From Paraspadella gotoi (lineage: Eukaryota; Chaetognatha): 64,000 nucleotides of DNA. The notes under the pieces were generated by a model. The model was not told the origin of the DNA. It ran no database searches and saw only the letters and a program-made list of their open reading frames with translations. Made by a program: the position numbers and the translations under genes. Positions within the stretch are counted from its first letter, which is position 1; each line of letters begins with the position of its first letter. Below, one piece after another: positions 25,500 to 38,816 of the stretch. The stretch lies in contig CM119264.1 of assembly GCA_051294375.1 (NCBI GenBank), positions 17,062,278 through 17,126,277 on the forward strand. The letters are read 5' to 3'.

Positions 25500-26715
25500 T
25501 TTAGATTTTACTCAGAAAATTTGAAAAGATAACTCTATGTATTACAAATTTTTACTTTAAAATTAAAAAACGAAGACGGAGTTACAGAAAAAAATTGTTT
25601 AGTTTTTATTGACGGCAGTTGAGAATATTAACATTAAACCCTCGAGTCACCAGAATACATAGTTTATTTTATAAGAAATTGTTGAATTATTAAGAACTTT
25701 CTCCTCGAAACACGTTTATTACGTTTCTTAATTTTTTTTAAATACCTATTGAAGTAAAAATTTATATTTTGAACGTTGCTAAACAAATTAGTAAATTTGG
25801 GAAAGAAATCAAGCCCGAAGAAATAGGGAATATTTCAGTATAGTCTCTTACATGGGCTTCTTACTATATTTTCACAAGATAAGCGCCATACAGCGTCTTC
25901 ATCTTTCACTCCTCTTTATTTTAAATCATAATTAAACTAACGATGAAATTTATATTCTGAACTAAATTTATGGTCTTTCGAGTTCTTTCGAGTTCTTGCT
26001 TATTCTTATTTTTTATTTTCGACCCAAACCGATAAACTTAAAAACAAAGGAAAATCCGTTTTTGACTCTTTTCCTACAATAAAATTTAATCTGAGCTTCT
26101 TCACCGAAAACATTGGAAATTCTGCAAAACAAGTAAATGATTTTTTTACTACAAAATCCGGCGTTTTTAAAACTTTTGTTTTTTCACGGTGTTATTTCAA
26201 TATAAAAAATGCAAATTTACTTGTTTCACTATCTTTATTTTTTCAATCCGTTACATCTTTCACTTCTTTTAACAGACCGCTATCTCAATGCGCAATTTGA
26301 ATAATATTATTTGTTTTAGCTTATTTTTCGTTGTTACTATTTGTTAACTCTTTTAGACCTGTAACAATAACTTTATTTTTTTTTGTTTGCAAACCACGCC
26401 TTTATCTTTGTATTGTCATTCTTTTCTCTGCGCCGGTATCAGAACGTATTTTTTGCTTCGCTGATTCTTTTATTAATTTTAAATCACAAAACTTTTTTAT
26501 TTTTACTCATAGGTAATCTATTTAACTTGAAAGCCGATTGAAAATAAGAAAACCTGAGGCAGATTTCGGATTTCATGGATCCATGGTACAACTTCTCATG
26601 GGCGGATCATCAATAATCATTTCGTCATTTCGTCTGACGCTCGACTTTGATGCCACGCTGATCCTCAACCATCAACCATCCACTTTTCCAGTCATATTTT
26701 CTTCCCAGGCCAGTT

Positions 26716-26747
<32 letters not shown>
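25500..26747 (-). repeat. Direct repeat, unit 1 (inverse of 19500-20760)
   Basis: Matches 26773-28009 nearly base for base in the same orientation. Both units carry the same differences from forward segment B, for example CTCGACTTTGATGCCACGCT where the forward copy has a different string, so they derive from one molecule or haplotype. Confidence 0.92.
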
Positions 26748-26772
26748 NNNNNNNNNNNNNNNNNNNNNNNNN
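26748..26772. other. Assembly gap, 25 N
   Basis: Third 25-N placeholder, inside a CT/GA tract and between two near-identical direct repeats. This is the pattern expected when both edges of a gap are extended with overlapping reads that are not merged. Confidence 0.99.
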
Positions 26773-28009
26773 AAAAAAAAGAGAGAGATTTTGAAAAGAA
26801 TAACTCTATGTTTTACAAATTTTTACTGTTAAAAATTAAAAAACGAAGACGGAGTTACAAGAAAAAATGTGTTTAGTTTTTATTGACGGGCAGTTTGAGA
26901 ATATTAACATTAAACCCTCGAGTCACCAGAATACATAGTTTATTTTATAAGAAATTGTTGAATTATTAAGAACTTTCTCCTCGAAACACGTTTATTAACG
27001 TTTCTCTTAATTTTTTTTAAATACCTATTGAAGTAAAAATTTATATTTTGAACGTTGCTAAACAATTTAGTAAATTTGGAAAGAAATCAAGCCCGAAGAA
27101 ATAGGGAATATTTCAGTATAGTCTCTTACATGGGCTTCTTACTATATTTTGCACAAGATAAGCTGCCATACAGCGTCTTCATCTTTCACTCCTCTTTATT
27201 TTAAATCATAATTAAACTAACGATGAAAATTTATATTCTGAACTAAATTTATGGTCTTTCGAGTTCTTTCGAGTTCTTGCTTATTCTTATTTTTATTTTT
27301 CGACCCAAACCGATAAACTTAAAAAAACAAAGGAAATCCGTTTTTTGACTCTTTTCCTACAATAAAATTTAAATCTGAGCTTCTTCACCGAAAACATTGG
27401 AAATTCTGCAAAACAAGTAAATGATTTTTTTACTACAAAATCCGGCGTTTTTAAAACTTTTGTTTTTTCACGGTGTTATTTCAATATAAAAATGCAAATT
27501 TACTTGTTTCACTATCTATCTTTATTTTTTCAATCCGTTACATCTTTCACTTCTTTTAACAGACCGCTATCTCAATGCGCAATTTGAATAATATTATTTG
27601 TTTTAGCTTATTTTTCGTTGTTACTATTTGTTAACTCTTTTAGACCTGTAACAATAACTTTATTTTTTTTGTTTGCAAACCACGCCTTTTATCTTTGTAT
27701 TGTCATTCTTTTCTCTGCGCGCCGGTATCAGAACGTATTTTTTGCTTCGCTGATTCTTTTATTAATTTTAAATCACAAAACTTTTTTATTTTTACTCATA
27801 GGTAATCTATTTAACTTGAAAGCCGATTGAAAATAAGAAAACCTGAGGCAGATTTCGGATTTCATGGATCCATGGTACAAACTTCTCATGGGCGGATCAT
27901 CAATAATCATTTCGTCATTCCGTCTGACGCTCGACTTTGATGCCACGCTGATCCTCAACCATCAACCATCCACTTTTCAGTCATATTTCTTCCCAGGGCC
28001 AGTTTGAAT
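26773..28009 (-). repeat. Direct repeat, unit 2
   Basis: Second version of 25500-26747, differing mostly by single-base indels in homopolymers. Probably an artificial duplicate. Confidence 0.92.
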
Positions 28010-28062
28010 TCTCTCTCTCTCTTCTCTCTCTCTCTTCTCTCGTCTCTCTCTCTCTCTCCTCT

Positions 28063-28105
<43 letters not shown>
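28010..28105. repeat. (CT)n microsatellite
   Basis: Counterpart of 19422-19508, with several TT/CG interruptions then about 45 bases of pure CT. Confidence 0.95.
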
Positions 28106-28109
<4 letters not shown>

Positions 28110-28347
28110 GCTCTCTTTGCCGGCTATCTCATCATAGAATCTTCTTTGTCCATTACGAGAGAGCAACGAAAAAAGAGAAAGCAAAGCAAATAAATGCCAG
28201 AATAATGCTGGAACGCATCAAAAAATAGTACAAATACCAGAGAAGAAGAAAAAACCCGAACGCGTCCAAAAAACGGTATCAAGAGAGCGACTGAGGCCAT
28301 CGGAGCAGCGAAGCAAAGAATAACTGTAAAAGAAGAGAAAATAGAAA

Positions 28348-28440
28348 AAGGAAAAGAAAGGAAAGGAAAGGAAAGGAAAGGAAAGGAAAGGAAAGGAAAG
28401 GAAAGGAAAGGAAAGGAAAGGAAAGGAAAGGAAAGGAAAG
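28348..28440. repeat. (AAAGG)n pentamer satellite
   Basis: About 18 nearly perfect units, more than in the forward copy at 19073-19147. Confidence 0.96.
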
Positions 28441-29368
28441 CAGGGAATCCGGGCAGGAAAGAGAGAGGATCAAAGAATGGAAGGTCGGAAAGAAGGGATG
28501 ATGTAAGACAGAAACAAGATCGGTTCACCCAACGTGTTGCGCCGCAGTGACTTCATTTTCACGCTTATTTCTCGTGACATTACATGACATGACATGACGT
28601 AACGTGACATTAATCGACATGACATGACTACAATAACTTTCTTAGCCTGTGTATTTATGACATGCACGGCATCAGAAATCCGTCTTTTATTCTTTATAGT
28701 TTTAGGATTTCTTGAAGGCGTCGCTAGCATCCCTTTAATTTGAGGCGTTTTTCTGTCTTAACAAATGAGCAACTAACTATAGGCGAATTATGTTCATTTT
28801 TAACTTAGGTGGGACAGACCGACGGACAGACATACCGACCGACAGACCGACCAATGGACAGACCAACCGTAAGTGAAGAAAGGAAGAGAAGTGTAACTGT
28901 AAGGGGAGAGTAAGTGAGGAAAACAGTTTTAAAATCATATTATTTATTTGGGATGTATACTAACGATAAAATTTTCAACTTGATTGTTATTTTTATTTAA
29001 CGTGACAAAGAATATAGGGAAAAAATCAGTCGCAAGAGGTTCGGCGCAGTAATCGCCAACAAACAAATAAGATTATATTATTATTCCTATCACCATTCTC
29101 AAAAAAGAACCTTGAGCGAGAAATCGGGTCTTCAATGTTTTCGGACGATGTTTTGGCGACGCGGCCTTCCAGCCTTCCAGCCTTCCTCCCGCTCCCATTT
29201 CCTCACGCGTCATATCATTCGACGACCCGGCCCGGTCGCCCGTAGACAAAAGATGTTTGTAGCCTCCAACCGCCTCCGAGCGTCGAGAGAACCACAAATC
29301 AAAACTAAATATTTTGATCGCCCGTGACTGGCCAAATGCGGACGCCGACCAAAAACAGAAATATAACT

Positions 29369-29411
29369 CGACGTCGGCGGCGACGACGACGACGACGACG
29401 GCGACGACGAC
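29369..29411. repeat. (GAC)n trinucleotide run
   Basis: GGCGGC followed by (GAC)n, the counterpart of the GTC run at about 18073-18098. Confidence 0.92.
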
Positions 29412-30229
29412 AATCTCGATTTTATGTTGGAACGAATCTTTTTTTTTTAAAGTTCTTTCCTTCAATACATTTAGAAACAAGAAACTTCTCCAACTTTCCG
29501 CTTTGGTTCCTTCACGTTCCCAGACATGTATTTTCTTTAACACTAAATTCAGTTACCTACTTTACTTATCTTTTTTTAGTTTCCACTTTTACTTTTCAAT
29601 TCATGAAATTTTATCGAAACGTCAAGACTTGATCAAAGAAGATGGAAATATCTAGAAACGAGAAAGAGGAAGATCTGGAAGAAAAGTTTAACGAAGCAGA
29701 GAATCAATGAAGGGATTGGCGAAAGAAGCAAAATTTTTGCAACTTTGAGGAAAACGAATTCAGCTCTTGAATGTTTCTAAGATGAAAACGTACATAATGA
29801 TATGTCCCTTAAGTTTAACCCATACAAACAAAAAAGGTTTCCGTCCTCTCCACAAGGTAGACCCTCTCAGAGTCCTGAAATCACATTTATTCGTCATCCT
29901 TATAACATAAAAGTAAATACACTAAGCAATTAAAATTGTCGAACAAAAACAAAACGTAAACAATAAGTGGGTTTCTCCCACCAGCTAAAATCATCTTTTA
30001 TCATTAAGGCCGATGGAAATTCTGTTTCGCCTCCAGAAAGAGTCACGTATTATTTTTAAACTAGAGAACGAAATGATGCGTCAATGAAAAATCAGTGGAA
30101 AAAAAAGAGCGTCGTTTTCAATTAAGTAGGAGTTACAAAATTAACGACGCAAAGGGAAAAAAAACCGGACGCAATACTAAGGCGAAGGTTTAAACACTCA
30201 AACGCGCTTCAATGCGCTTTCGTCATTTT

Positions 30230-30231
<2 letters not shown>

Positions 30232-30323
<92 letters not shown>
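30232..30323. repeat. (GA)n microsatellite
   Basis: Nearly pure GA with one AA interruption. Confidence 0.97.
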
Positions 30324-30325
<2 letters not shown>

Positions 30326-30489
30326 ATGATCCTCAAAGCTTCCCTTCCCTTTCCAGGGTATATAGGGGAAAATAACGCAGTACGGGAAAAAAATCTGGGT
30401 TTGAAACATTAAAACTCTTCATCCATCACCGAGTTTTCATGGGGCTTTTAATTCTCAATTTCGCCGGGAGGCACAGCCAGTGAGGCCTC

Positions 30490-30599
<110 letters not shown>

Positions 30600-31118
30600 G
30601 GTAAATGACAAGTGATTTTACCTGGAACTTCCTCATTGGTTCCAGGCGGCCGGTTGTTGCTTTATCTCCCCGCAGCTCGATCCTCATTGGCCCCTCGTTC
30701 GTCTCAGCGAATCCTGATTAGTCGATACAAAAAAATCTGAGATTTCCTCACTTCAATTGCCCTGAGCTGAACTTAAGATGAAATGTGCAATAAAACTGAC
30801 AATAAGACGGCGATAAAAAAAGAAAGCTAGAGTATCGTAGACAGAAGGAAAAATAGAAAGATAGAGAGTAGAAGAGAAATTAAGTGAATGAGAGAAAGAC
30901 GATGAAAAAAAGTCGGGAATATACCCCCAAAAAAATTAAGAAAAAAAAATGTAAAAAAAATGTTCAATCTTGATGGTGTTAGTTGTGAATGAGATTTTGG
31001 TTATTCAGTAGAACATTTCACAGAGATTGAGATATAATGATGATTCATAAAAAAAAAAAATTTCTCTGAAAAAGTTATATTGAGATTTCTCAAAGTTTGT
31101 TTAACGTTTTTACGTCAA

Positions 31119-31230
31119 CTCTATTTTTTTCACTTCTTAACCCATTTTCTCTCTTCATTTTCCCTTTCCAATTCTTATTTTTTTCACTTCTTAACCCATT
31201 TTCTCTCTTCATTTTCCCTTTCCATTCTTC
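31119..31230. repeat. Tandem duplication of a 53-bp unit
   Basis: The unit TTTTTTTCACTTCTTAACCC plus CATTTTCTCTCTTCATTTTC occurs twice back to back. A related doublet (GAGAAAATGGGT) is present in forward B at 16275-16350. Confidence 0.8.
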
Positions 31231-32321
31231 TTTTTCCCGCCGAGTTTTTCACTCCTTGGTCTATTTTTTTTTTCAAAAACAGCCTTCAGAATCTCCCTTC
31301 GTAAGTTTTCCTCCTTTCCTCCTTTCCTCTTTATTTTTCCCTTCTATTCTTCTTTCGTCCACAGAATTTTCCACTCCTCGTTTCCTTTTTCCCCAAAACA
31401 TTCTTCCGAGTCTCCATCCATAAGTTTTCCTCCATTCCTCGCATTTGTTGACAAAAACAAATCGACTCCTCATTTTTGCCTCATCTCATTTTTTACTCCT
31501 TCTCCCTCGACTCCTTTATCCCTCTCATTGCCATCTCGCCCATCCACTGTTACTGAGTTCCAATGATTTTAAAACAACCTTATCCGTAGACTAACTCATC
31601 TTCTTACTACAACAAGATCTCTGTCTCGGAAACTCACAGTTCCATCTCTTCCATATCATAAATGTACGCTACTTTTAGTTGCGCAATTCCTTTTAATTTT
31701 TTTTTGGCTGCATTTCGTGCTAAATGGAATGGAATTAGATAATTTCTTTTTATTAAATATCGAATCAAATCGATTTTAAAATTGACCAAATTAAACATGT
31801 ATTTTACGACTATTTGTATAATTGATACAACCGTTTAAAAATATTTGTACCATTTTGCTGGAAAGAAATTTCTAATATGTCAAACAACACGTTGCGTTAT
31901 AAAATAGATATATAAATATGAGAATAGAAACTGTACAACAAGACTTATTGAATGAACGAGTAACTTCTCTCGCCCGTAAGTACGTCCCGTTCCACTAATT
32001 TATGTCGCACCCTGAAAGCCTTCACCGAAAATCAAGCATCTCTCCGCATTTAGGATATAATTATCACCAATATCATCACCCATTCGCTTTTTCCGCCAAC
32101 TTTTTGCTCTCCGTCTCTCCACATGAGGTACTCCCTCCCGCGCAGGACGGCGGAAGTCTCGGACAAGACAAATGAACGGTAATTGGAAGCTCATAGTAAA
32201 AATCAACGAAGCTGAGCAAACACTTGAGAAAGGACTGAAAGGAGAGAGAAGAAAATAAGGAAGAAAGGCGAAGGAATGCGATACGAATTTAAGAGTGTAC
32301 AGGGACTAGTACGACAAGAAC

Positions 32322-32577
32322 TTCATATGATTAAAAAGTTCAATTTCATAATGGAGTGCAGTGCAAAAAAAGAAATTTAGAAATTTTTCATATATTTCGA
32401 CATAAGTTTCTATGTCATCTTCAGTGGAAGAAAAAGAATTAACAAACAAAACTTTTACAAAGTAAGAAATAGAGAAATAATGAGAGAGAGACACAATAAC
32501 AATGAAAAGGATAAAGACTAAGTGACCTTAAAGTGGTCAGAAGAACTCCATTATGAAATTGAGCTTTTTAATCATTA
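32322..32577. repeat. Small fold-back element, better-preserved copy
   Basis: Inverted arms TCATATGATTAAAAAGTTCA..TTTCATAATGGAGT and ACTCCATTATGAAATTGAGC..TTTTTAATCATTATA pair over about 34 bases, separated by about 185 bases. The interior contains a minus-strand CACTGAAGATGACATA-loop-TATGTCGAAA hairpin (32395-32430). Confidence 0.6.
32395..32430 (-). other. Hammerhead-like stem-loop motif inside a fold-back element
   Basis: The minus strand reads CACTGAAGATGACATA, a GAAAC loop, then TTATGTCGAAA. CTGAAGA fits the hammerhead core CUGANGA, GACATA/TATGTC forms stem II, and GAAA follows. One extra base sits between the core and the stem, and no stem I or stem III partner or cleavage site was identified, so catalytic activity is unproven. 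Confidence 0.4.
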
Positions 32578-33202
32578 TACTAACTGTGCATGAGATGACG
32601 TTAAAAGAAGAACTTCACATCTTAATTAAAAGGAATCATTTTAAAATAATTAAGTTTTCACTTTCCTTGATTGGTTTTTGGTTATAATTAAAATTTACAT
32701 CATTTTGCGGGGCTCGTTTTTGAACAAAAAATTAATTGTTTTCCTAGTAGGAACGAGCAACCAACACGTCCATACTTTTATACTCATATGCAACCAACAC
32801 GTCCATACTTTTATGTTTTTCCACGCAGAGAAAACTTACGTCCAACCACAAAGTAAAAGAAAGTAACGGAACGAAACCAATACAACAATAAATGGGAAGA
32901 GAAGGCCTAAATTTAGAAAAGTGTACATAACCTCCGGTTCGTGTTCTATATTGAAATCATAAAAAAAACATATTGGCTTTTTATTTCGCCGCCATAAATT
33001 GTTCTACTTTTCATGCAAGAAAAGAAAATTTCTTCGAGAGGAATGTTTTTTTCCCTTCGTTCCATTTCCCGACTAAACCGATTTATCGATTCAATTTCGT
33101 TAAATTCCATCATAAAAAACAAACGAAAACATAAAAAAAAAGGAAAAATAAAAACCAATGTATATATATTAGGGAAAACAGTAGAAAGAGAAAGATAAAA
33201 TG

Positions 33203-33210
33203 TGAGAGAG

Positions 33211-33270
<60 letters not shown>
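33203..33270. repeat. (GA)n microsatellite
   Basis: GA tract with AA interruptions; counterpart of 14064-14172 but shorter. Confidence 0.95.
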
Positions 33271-33273
<3 letters not shown>

Positions 33274-34693
33274 AATTGTAAAAACACAATTTGGCCATGC
33301 TTCAGTAGATTATGGAAAAACTAAAACTTGACGCAAGTCTCTCAGTGAGAGTCTCACTCGCTCTCTTTTTCTCGCTCACGCTGGGTTTTGCAAGGAGCCT
33401 TTTGTTTGTATTAAATTACAATAACGCCGTTTTCATCGGATGGTCATCTTCATTGACAGACGACAATATCGAGTGAGAACACTTGGAATCTGACAAAATA
33501 AAAATATTACGAAAGTATTAATAATAAATATAAAACAGCATTTTTCCTTTAACGATTGTCACAGTTTTCTTTATTTCGGGCTCGACGAAACAAAAGAAAA
33601 GAAAAGACTAAGAAGAAAGAAGCGTGAAGGTGTCGACGACCAACGAATTCTAATCAAGGGACGAGCTTCAGTCCGAAACGACGCCCGCGGGATTTAATCG
33701 CTCCGGCGGTACTTTGCCAATTCGAAACCCCCTTCTACAGTCTTTCTTACTGTACCAATTATAAGCGCTACTTTTTATTTCTTTTTTCTTTTTCTATTGA
33801 AGAGCAAGAAAACTCTCAAGTAACTATTTCATTCACCAAGTAAAAGTATACCGCCCGTTTGATACTTTTGGATGTAAATCACGACCATTTCATACGCGTT
33901 TTTAGTTTTCGTTGGTTTCTTAAAATCATAGGTCATGTTTATACGAACTTAATAATCTGTTGACCTTACGACTTTCTCTGGGGAACAAAAAGACAGGCTC
34001 TTGTTTTAAATTATCAGAAGCTGAAGCTGCTTGATAATCCAAGCTGATATTTATTGCTTTTGTAGAAGTCAAAATACAAAAAAAACAAAAAAAAAACAAC
34101 AAAAAACAACAAAAATCAACAAAAAACAAAAAATCAAAACAAACTAAACGATAAATTTTATTGATTTCATTGTCGAATTCAGATTTTCCTTCAACGTCAT
34201 TTTTTTTTTCTTTCGATCTCTGTTCTTTTCGAGTTGGCATTTCAGTCACGTCCGGATTACCCGCATTTTTTTCAAAGCCAAAATCCAAAATCGGACTTTG
34301 GGCAAATTTTGTGACCTCGACCAGATGTCGTTGCGCGATTCCTCCCTGACACGTCAAAGTGGCGTGGGTTTGAGCTAAGGGTGAGGAATTGGCAGGTAGA
34401 TTTGGTATTCTATTCCTTTCTTTTGACAATAAGAAAATTGCCTTGTTAGCAACTTCTCTAAATTAGTCGTTGTTTACTTGAAATATTGTAAGAAGATGGT
34501 TCCGTAAAATGCCTTAAGATTTACAAATACATATAATTACACATAACCAAATGTATTCAATAACCATATCAACGGTTTGTTAATAATAGTAGTATTGGTT
34601 AATTGTTTTTCTCTTACGTTGGTATATATTTTTTTATTTTAAAAAGGGGCGTCTTTATAATTTAAATATAAAATTGAAAAACTTTTATATTAC

Positions 34694-34775
34694 AAAAAAT
34701 TGGTACAACCAAATTATCCATTCATTTAATAAATAAGCTATCTTGCCCCTGACTTTGGACAGGCTTTGGCTATGT
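34694..34775 (-). repeat. Dispersed repeat, inverted-copy version of copy b
   Basis: TTGGTACAACCAA, ATAAATAAGCTATCTTG and GACTTTGGACAGGCTTTGG, in reverse orientation to 12550-12630 and better preserved. Confidence 0.75.
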
Positions 34776-35778
34776 TTTTCTTATATTTAAAATGGAATAC
34801 ATATATTTTTTTAATACATATTTAAATATTTCATTTCATTCAAAACAATAAACATTTTTTTAATTACAAAAGATAATAGAATTAGATAACGTTTCTTTTC
34901 ACTTTCATCCCTTTTTTTCCTCAACGTGTTCAACTTTTTTTCTTTTCATTCTCTGGCGGAAATCGTATTGGCTTCGCTCGCCTCGCGTAATATAAGTATC
35001 GAGCCTCGAGGTGGTGAGTCTCCGCTCGCTGCCTTTGACACGTATCTGTGAGAGCAAAATATGGTGAAGATGTGAGCCGTTAAAGCGCAAACGAGAACGT
35101 CATAAAAAAGGAATATAAAAAGGGAAAACAAAAAAAGAAAAAAACCGGCAACAGCAGGAGAAGAGATATTCCTCTCTCTCACCCTCTCTCCAAATTTTTC
35201 AAAGCACGCCGCAGGGTGGTTTCTTAGAACGAGATCGAAGCTACGCGGGTGGTCAAGAAATGGTATGGTCTGTGGCGGGCTGTGGTCAAGGGACATGAGA
35301 CAAAAAAGTGAAAGTAATGCGGCTTGAAATCCAAATTAAAAAAAAATCATGCCTTAGTTTTTACTTTTAAAATTGTCACAAGAGTTTTTTTTGATGAAGG
35401 TATCTGTGTTGATATCGACGTTATGAATAAATTAATCAAACCGTTTAAGAAATCTATATGGTTTTTAATACGATTCATAGTTTTGTTTAACAGTTAATCA
35501 TAAAATCATTGGATGCAGGTTTTACTTTAGGTTTTCGGATTTAATCGACACACAATTTACGACATCCGATTTTGACTCTTAAGCAATTTTAAAATGTATT
35601 AATCTTTTTCCATTTTGATTAATATTTAATGATTTCCATGTGGCATGTATGCCTTCTTTAACTCAACAAGGCCAGTCCCGCAGGCGTGCGTGTCCCACGA
35701 CGTGCGAGCTTGCGCGTCTGTGAAAAGCGCGCGCCTGGGAGACGAGATGTCTTTCGATTCCGGGTGACTGAATGGAGA

Positions 35779-35886
<108 letters not shown>

Positions 35887-36916
35887 CGTGAGAAGACGTT
35901 TTTTCCCCTTCGAAGGAAAATTGGGAGGAAAAAGTCACGAAAATCCGAATGGCATTTTTGAGTGTGGAAGTCAAAATAAAAGGGAAAGGGGCGTGACGAC
36001 TGACGAAGGGAGCGAGAAGCGGAGGAGGAGAGAAAGTTGGGAGTCAGATGTAATATCAGACGTAATGATTTAAACAATGAAAAAAAATTTATCAGTGAAT
36101 AAATTATAATTTTTATAATGTAGAGATTCAAAACACTACGATGACGACCATTCACCATTTCATAACGCTGTGATTTTGCTATTTTTATCTGTTTTGTTCT
36201 CATATTTTAGCTCAATTAATCTCCCTAACGACTCTGCCCATCACGACCCGCCAGGTCTCGAGATTTTATTACATATCTTTTTTTCAGTTTATAATACCCG
36301 AAATAAAAACAAAGGACTGGAAAGAAATACAGGTGATCACAGATTCACGCGCGACTCTCGCGTGCCACGCGTCTCACGAGGATCACAGATTCAAATGGAA
36401 TCGCGGAAAGACGAGTTGAGTTGCAGCTGAGGTCCGAACCAAAACAAGACAATTGTCGGACGAAGAGGGACGAAGAGAGAGAAAAGAAAGAAAATCCGTT
36501 ACGATGCTGATTTAATATTAATGTTTCTTCGGTTTTCAAATGATAGTATAAAGAATTTCGGGAAAGTAAAAAAAAAAAAAGACAGAAACGTTTGATTTTT
36601 TCCCGATATTTTGATATACTTTTATGTCATCTTCAGTGGCTTTAGGGTACATACTGTATGAGTATGAGATGTATCTTTAAAATTTAATTGACAGTGCTAA
36701 AAACCATGAATTTTTAAAAATATTTAGTCATGAATTGCTGAACAATCATCATTGGTCAATTTTAGCGGTAATAATGTTTAAAAAATTGTTATGTAGTATT
36801 CTGCACGGAAAATGCATCTCATACTGATTATATTCTCAGCGGGGATACTGGGATACATTCAAGGATACATATTGCATGTTTTTTTTGGAGGCTCACATTT
36901 TCAGTAAAAAATGAAA

Positions 36917-36994
36917 TTGGTACAACCAATATAAAAATTATCCATTCATTTAATAAATAAGCTATCTTGCCCCTGACTTTGGACAGGCTTTGGT
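36917..36994 (-). repeat. Dispersed repeat, inverted-copy version of copy a
   Basis: Same unit as 34694-34775, nearly identical over ATTAATAAATAAGCTATC-like and CTGACTTTGGACAGGC blocks. Confidence 0.75.
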
Positions 36995-37454
36995 GGTTTA
37001 AGGCCTCCATCACTCTTACAAGATAATGACATAGCAGGTCCCTGCAAGTTTTCAATCAAGACTCTTTCACAGTCTCGTTTATTCACTCCCAGAGAAAATA
37101 TTAGAGAGTTGAACTTTTAATCGAGAAAAGGACCGAGATCCCCTGAATTGAGAGTGGGTCGTTATAAAGTTGGAAATGTTCGAAATTTTTTAATATGTTT
37201 GAATTTTGACAAGAAAGAAACTCAATCAAACGTGAAATGAAGTCAACAAGCGAAAAAAAAAAATCTACGGCGCCTTCAACTTAAAACGTCTTTCTCTGTA
37301 GAGAGAGAAAAAAAAAAGCAAATGCGGGAAACCAATTAGCTAACGAACAAAAAGAAATGAATTCTTTGGAAGAATCAAATTAAATGGGGAAGAAAATCTC
37401 AGGAAGAGGAGGAAAGAAAAGATCCGGGATTAAAAAATAAGACGGAAAGCGGGG

Positions 37455-37457
<3 letters not shown>

Positions 37458-37502
<45 letters not shown>
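37458..37502. repeat. (GA)n microsatellite
   Basis: About 22 GA units after a G run. Confidence 0.96.
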
Positions 37503-37505
<3 letters not shown>

Positions 37506-38202
37506 GCGGTAAATCTCCTTTAGAGAATAGCGATTTTTAATAATATTCCAAATGACGAAACAATTGCGACAGCACGTGACAGAATTCCGTTGGTAAAATA
37601 ACTTAAGTCCTTTTTATTCATTCGACGTGTAATTTCATATATATGGAATTTCTGGCGAGCATAGAATTTAACATATTAAAATTAACAAAGATTAGAGTTT
37701 ACTTCGTTTAGTAGTCATATTTTTTCTCAAAGAATAATCGCTTTCTCTCTCATTCTCGAAAAATATTTTTATAAAACTCGAGCAACATGGTTTATGCAAA
37801 AATTTACCTCTCATAAAAATAAAACCGTTTAAAATTTGGAAGAAAAAGGTTTGTTTGGCAGTGGAAAACAAAACAAACATATTATGAATAAATTGTATTA
37901 TTTTCTCTCTTTTCGTTGTTAGAGTGCTGTAAAAACTTCAAAGATCAATTCCTGAACACTGCGAAGAATGTCAAGTCCTTGACAATGAAAACCACACATT
38001 AAACTATTTTGTCAAATGGAAACATATAAACTATTACGACAGTAATGAAAACTTGTTTCCAACTCCATGAATAATTTATTGCAATATTTGTAATCTATTC
38101 CATAGACTTAATATACTTGTGTATGTACATAGTTTCATGTACCGCTCTTTAATGATTTTTATTGTTAATGTGTTAATTGTGTCATTTATGAGCATTATAA
38201 AT

Positions 38203-38206
<4 letters not shown>

Positions 38207-38250
<44 letters not shown>
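38207..38250. repeat. (CT)n microsatellite
   Basis: CT tract with one TT interruption near its end. Confidence 0.95.
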
Positions 38251-38251
<1 letters not shown>

Positions 38252-38713
38252 ATCTTTTCTTCCAAAGCAGCTCAAAACACCTCGACATCTTCAAACTCGT
38301 TTTTCGCATAACATCATCATCTCTATCTCGTCTGAAAAAAAAAAAAAAAAACCGCTTCGACTGCAAGTTTGATGGACGTAAAAAAAAAAGATGAAATAGA
38401 AGAAGAAATTTGGAATGTTTTTCTATTCATTTTTTAACATGGAACTCACCAGCGTGTGAACATGAAAAAATGTAATCACGACTATTGTGTCACACGTGAC
38501 AAGAGAAAAAATACTAAAATCGAAAAAAGTGACAGTCTATAAAAATAAGGGTATTATTGGAAAACTTAACAGGTGTGGAAATATACATAATTGGAGTAGA
38601 CGCGGCTTAACTAAAACAAAAGATCGCGAAAGACAAAAAAAATGAATAAATCTATCATTAAGCTTAACTTCATAAAAATTAGTTTCGTCGACTAAATCCC
38701 ATCGCATTATTCT

Positions 38714-38714
38714 A

Positions 38715-38779
<65 letters not shown>

Positions 38780-38816
38780 TATCGTCGTCGTCGTCGTCGT
38801 CATCATCGTCGTCGTT
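38714..38816. repeat. (GTC)n trinucleotide array, nearly pure
   Basis: About 30 GTC units with a few ATC variants. The forward B counterpart (8393-8493) is interrupted, so this locus is either unstable or corrected differently in the two copies. The open frames here are poly-Thr or poly-Asp shadows. Confidence 0.96.
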
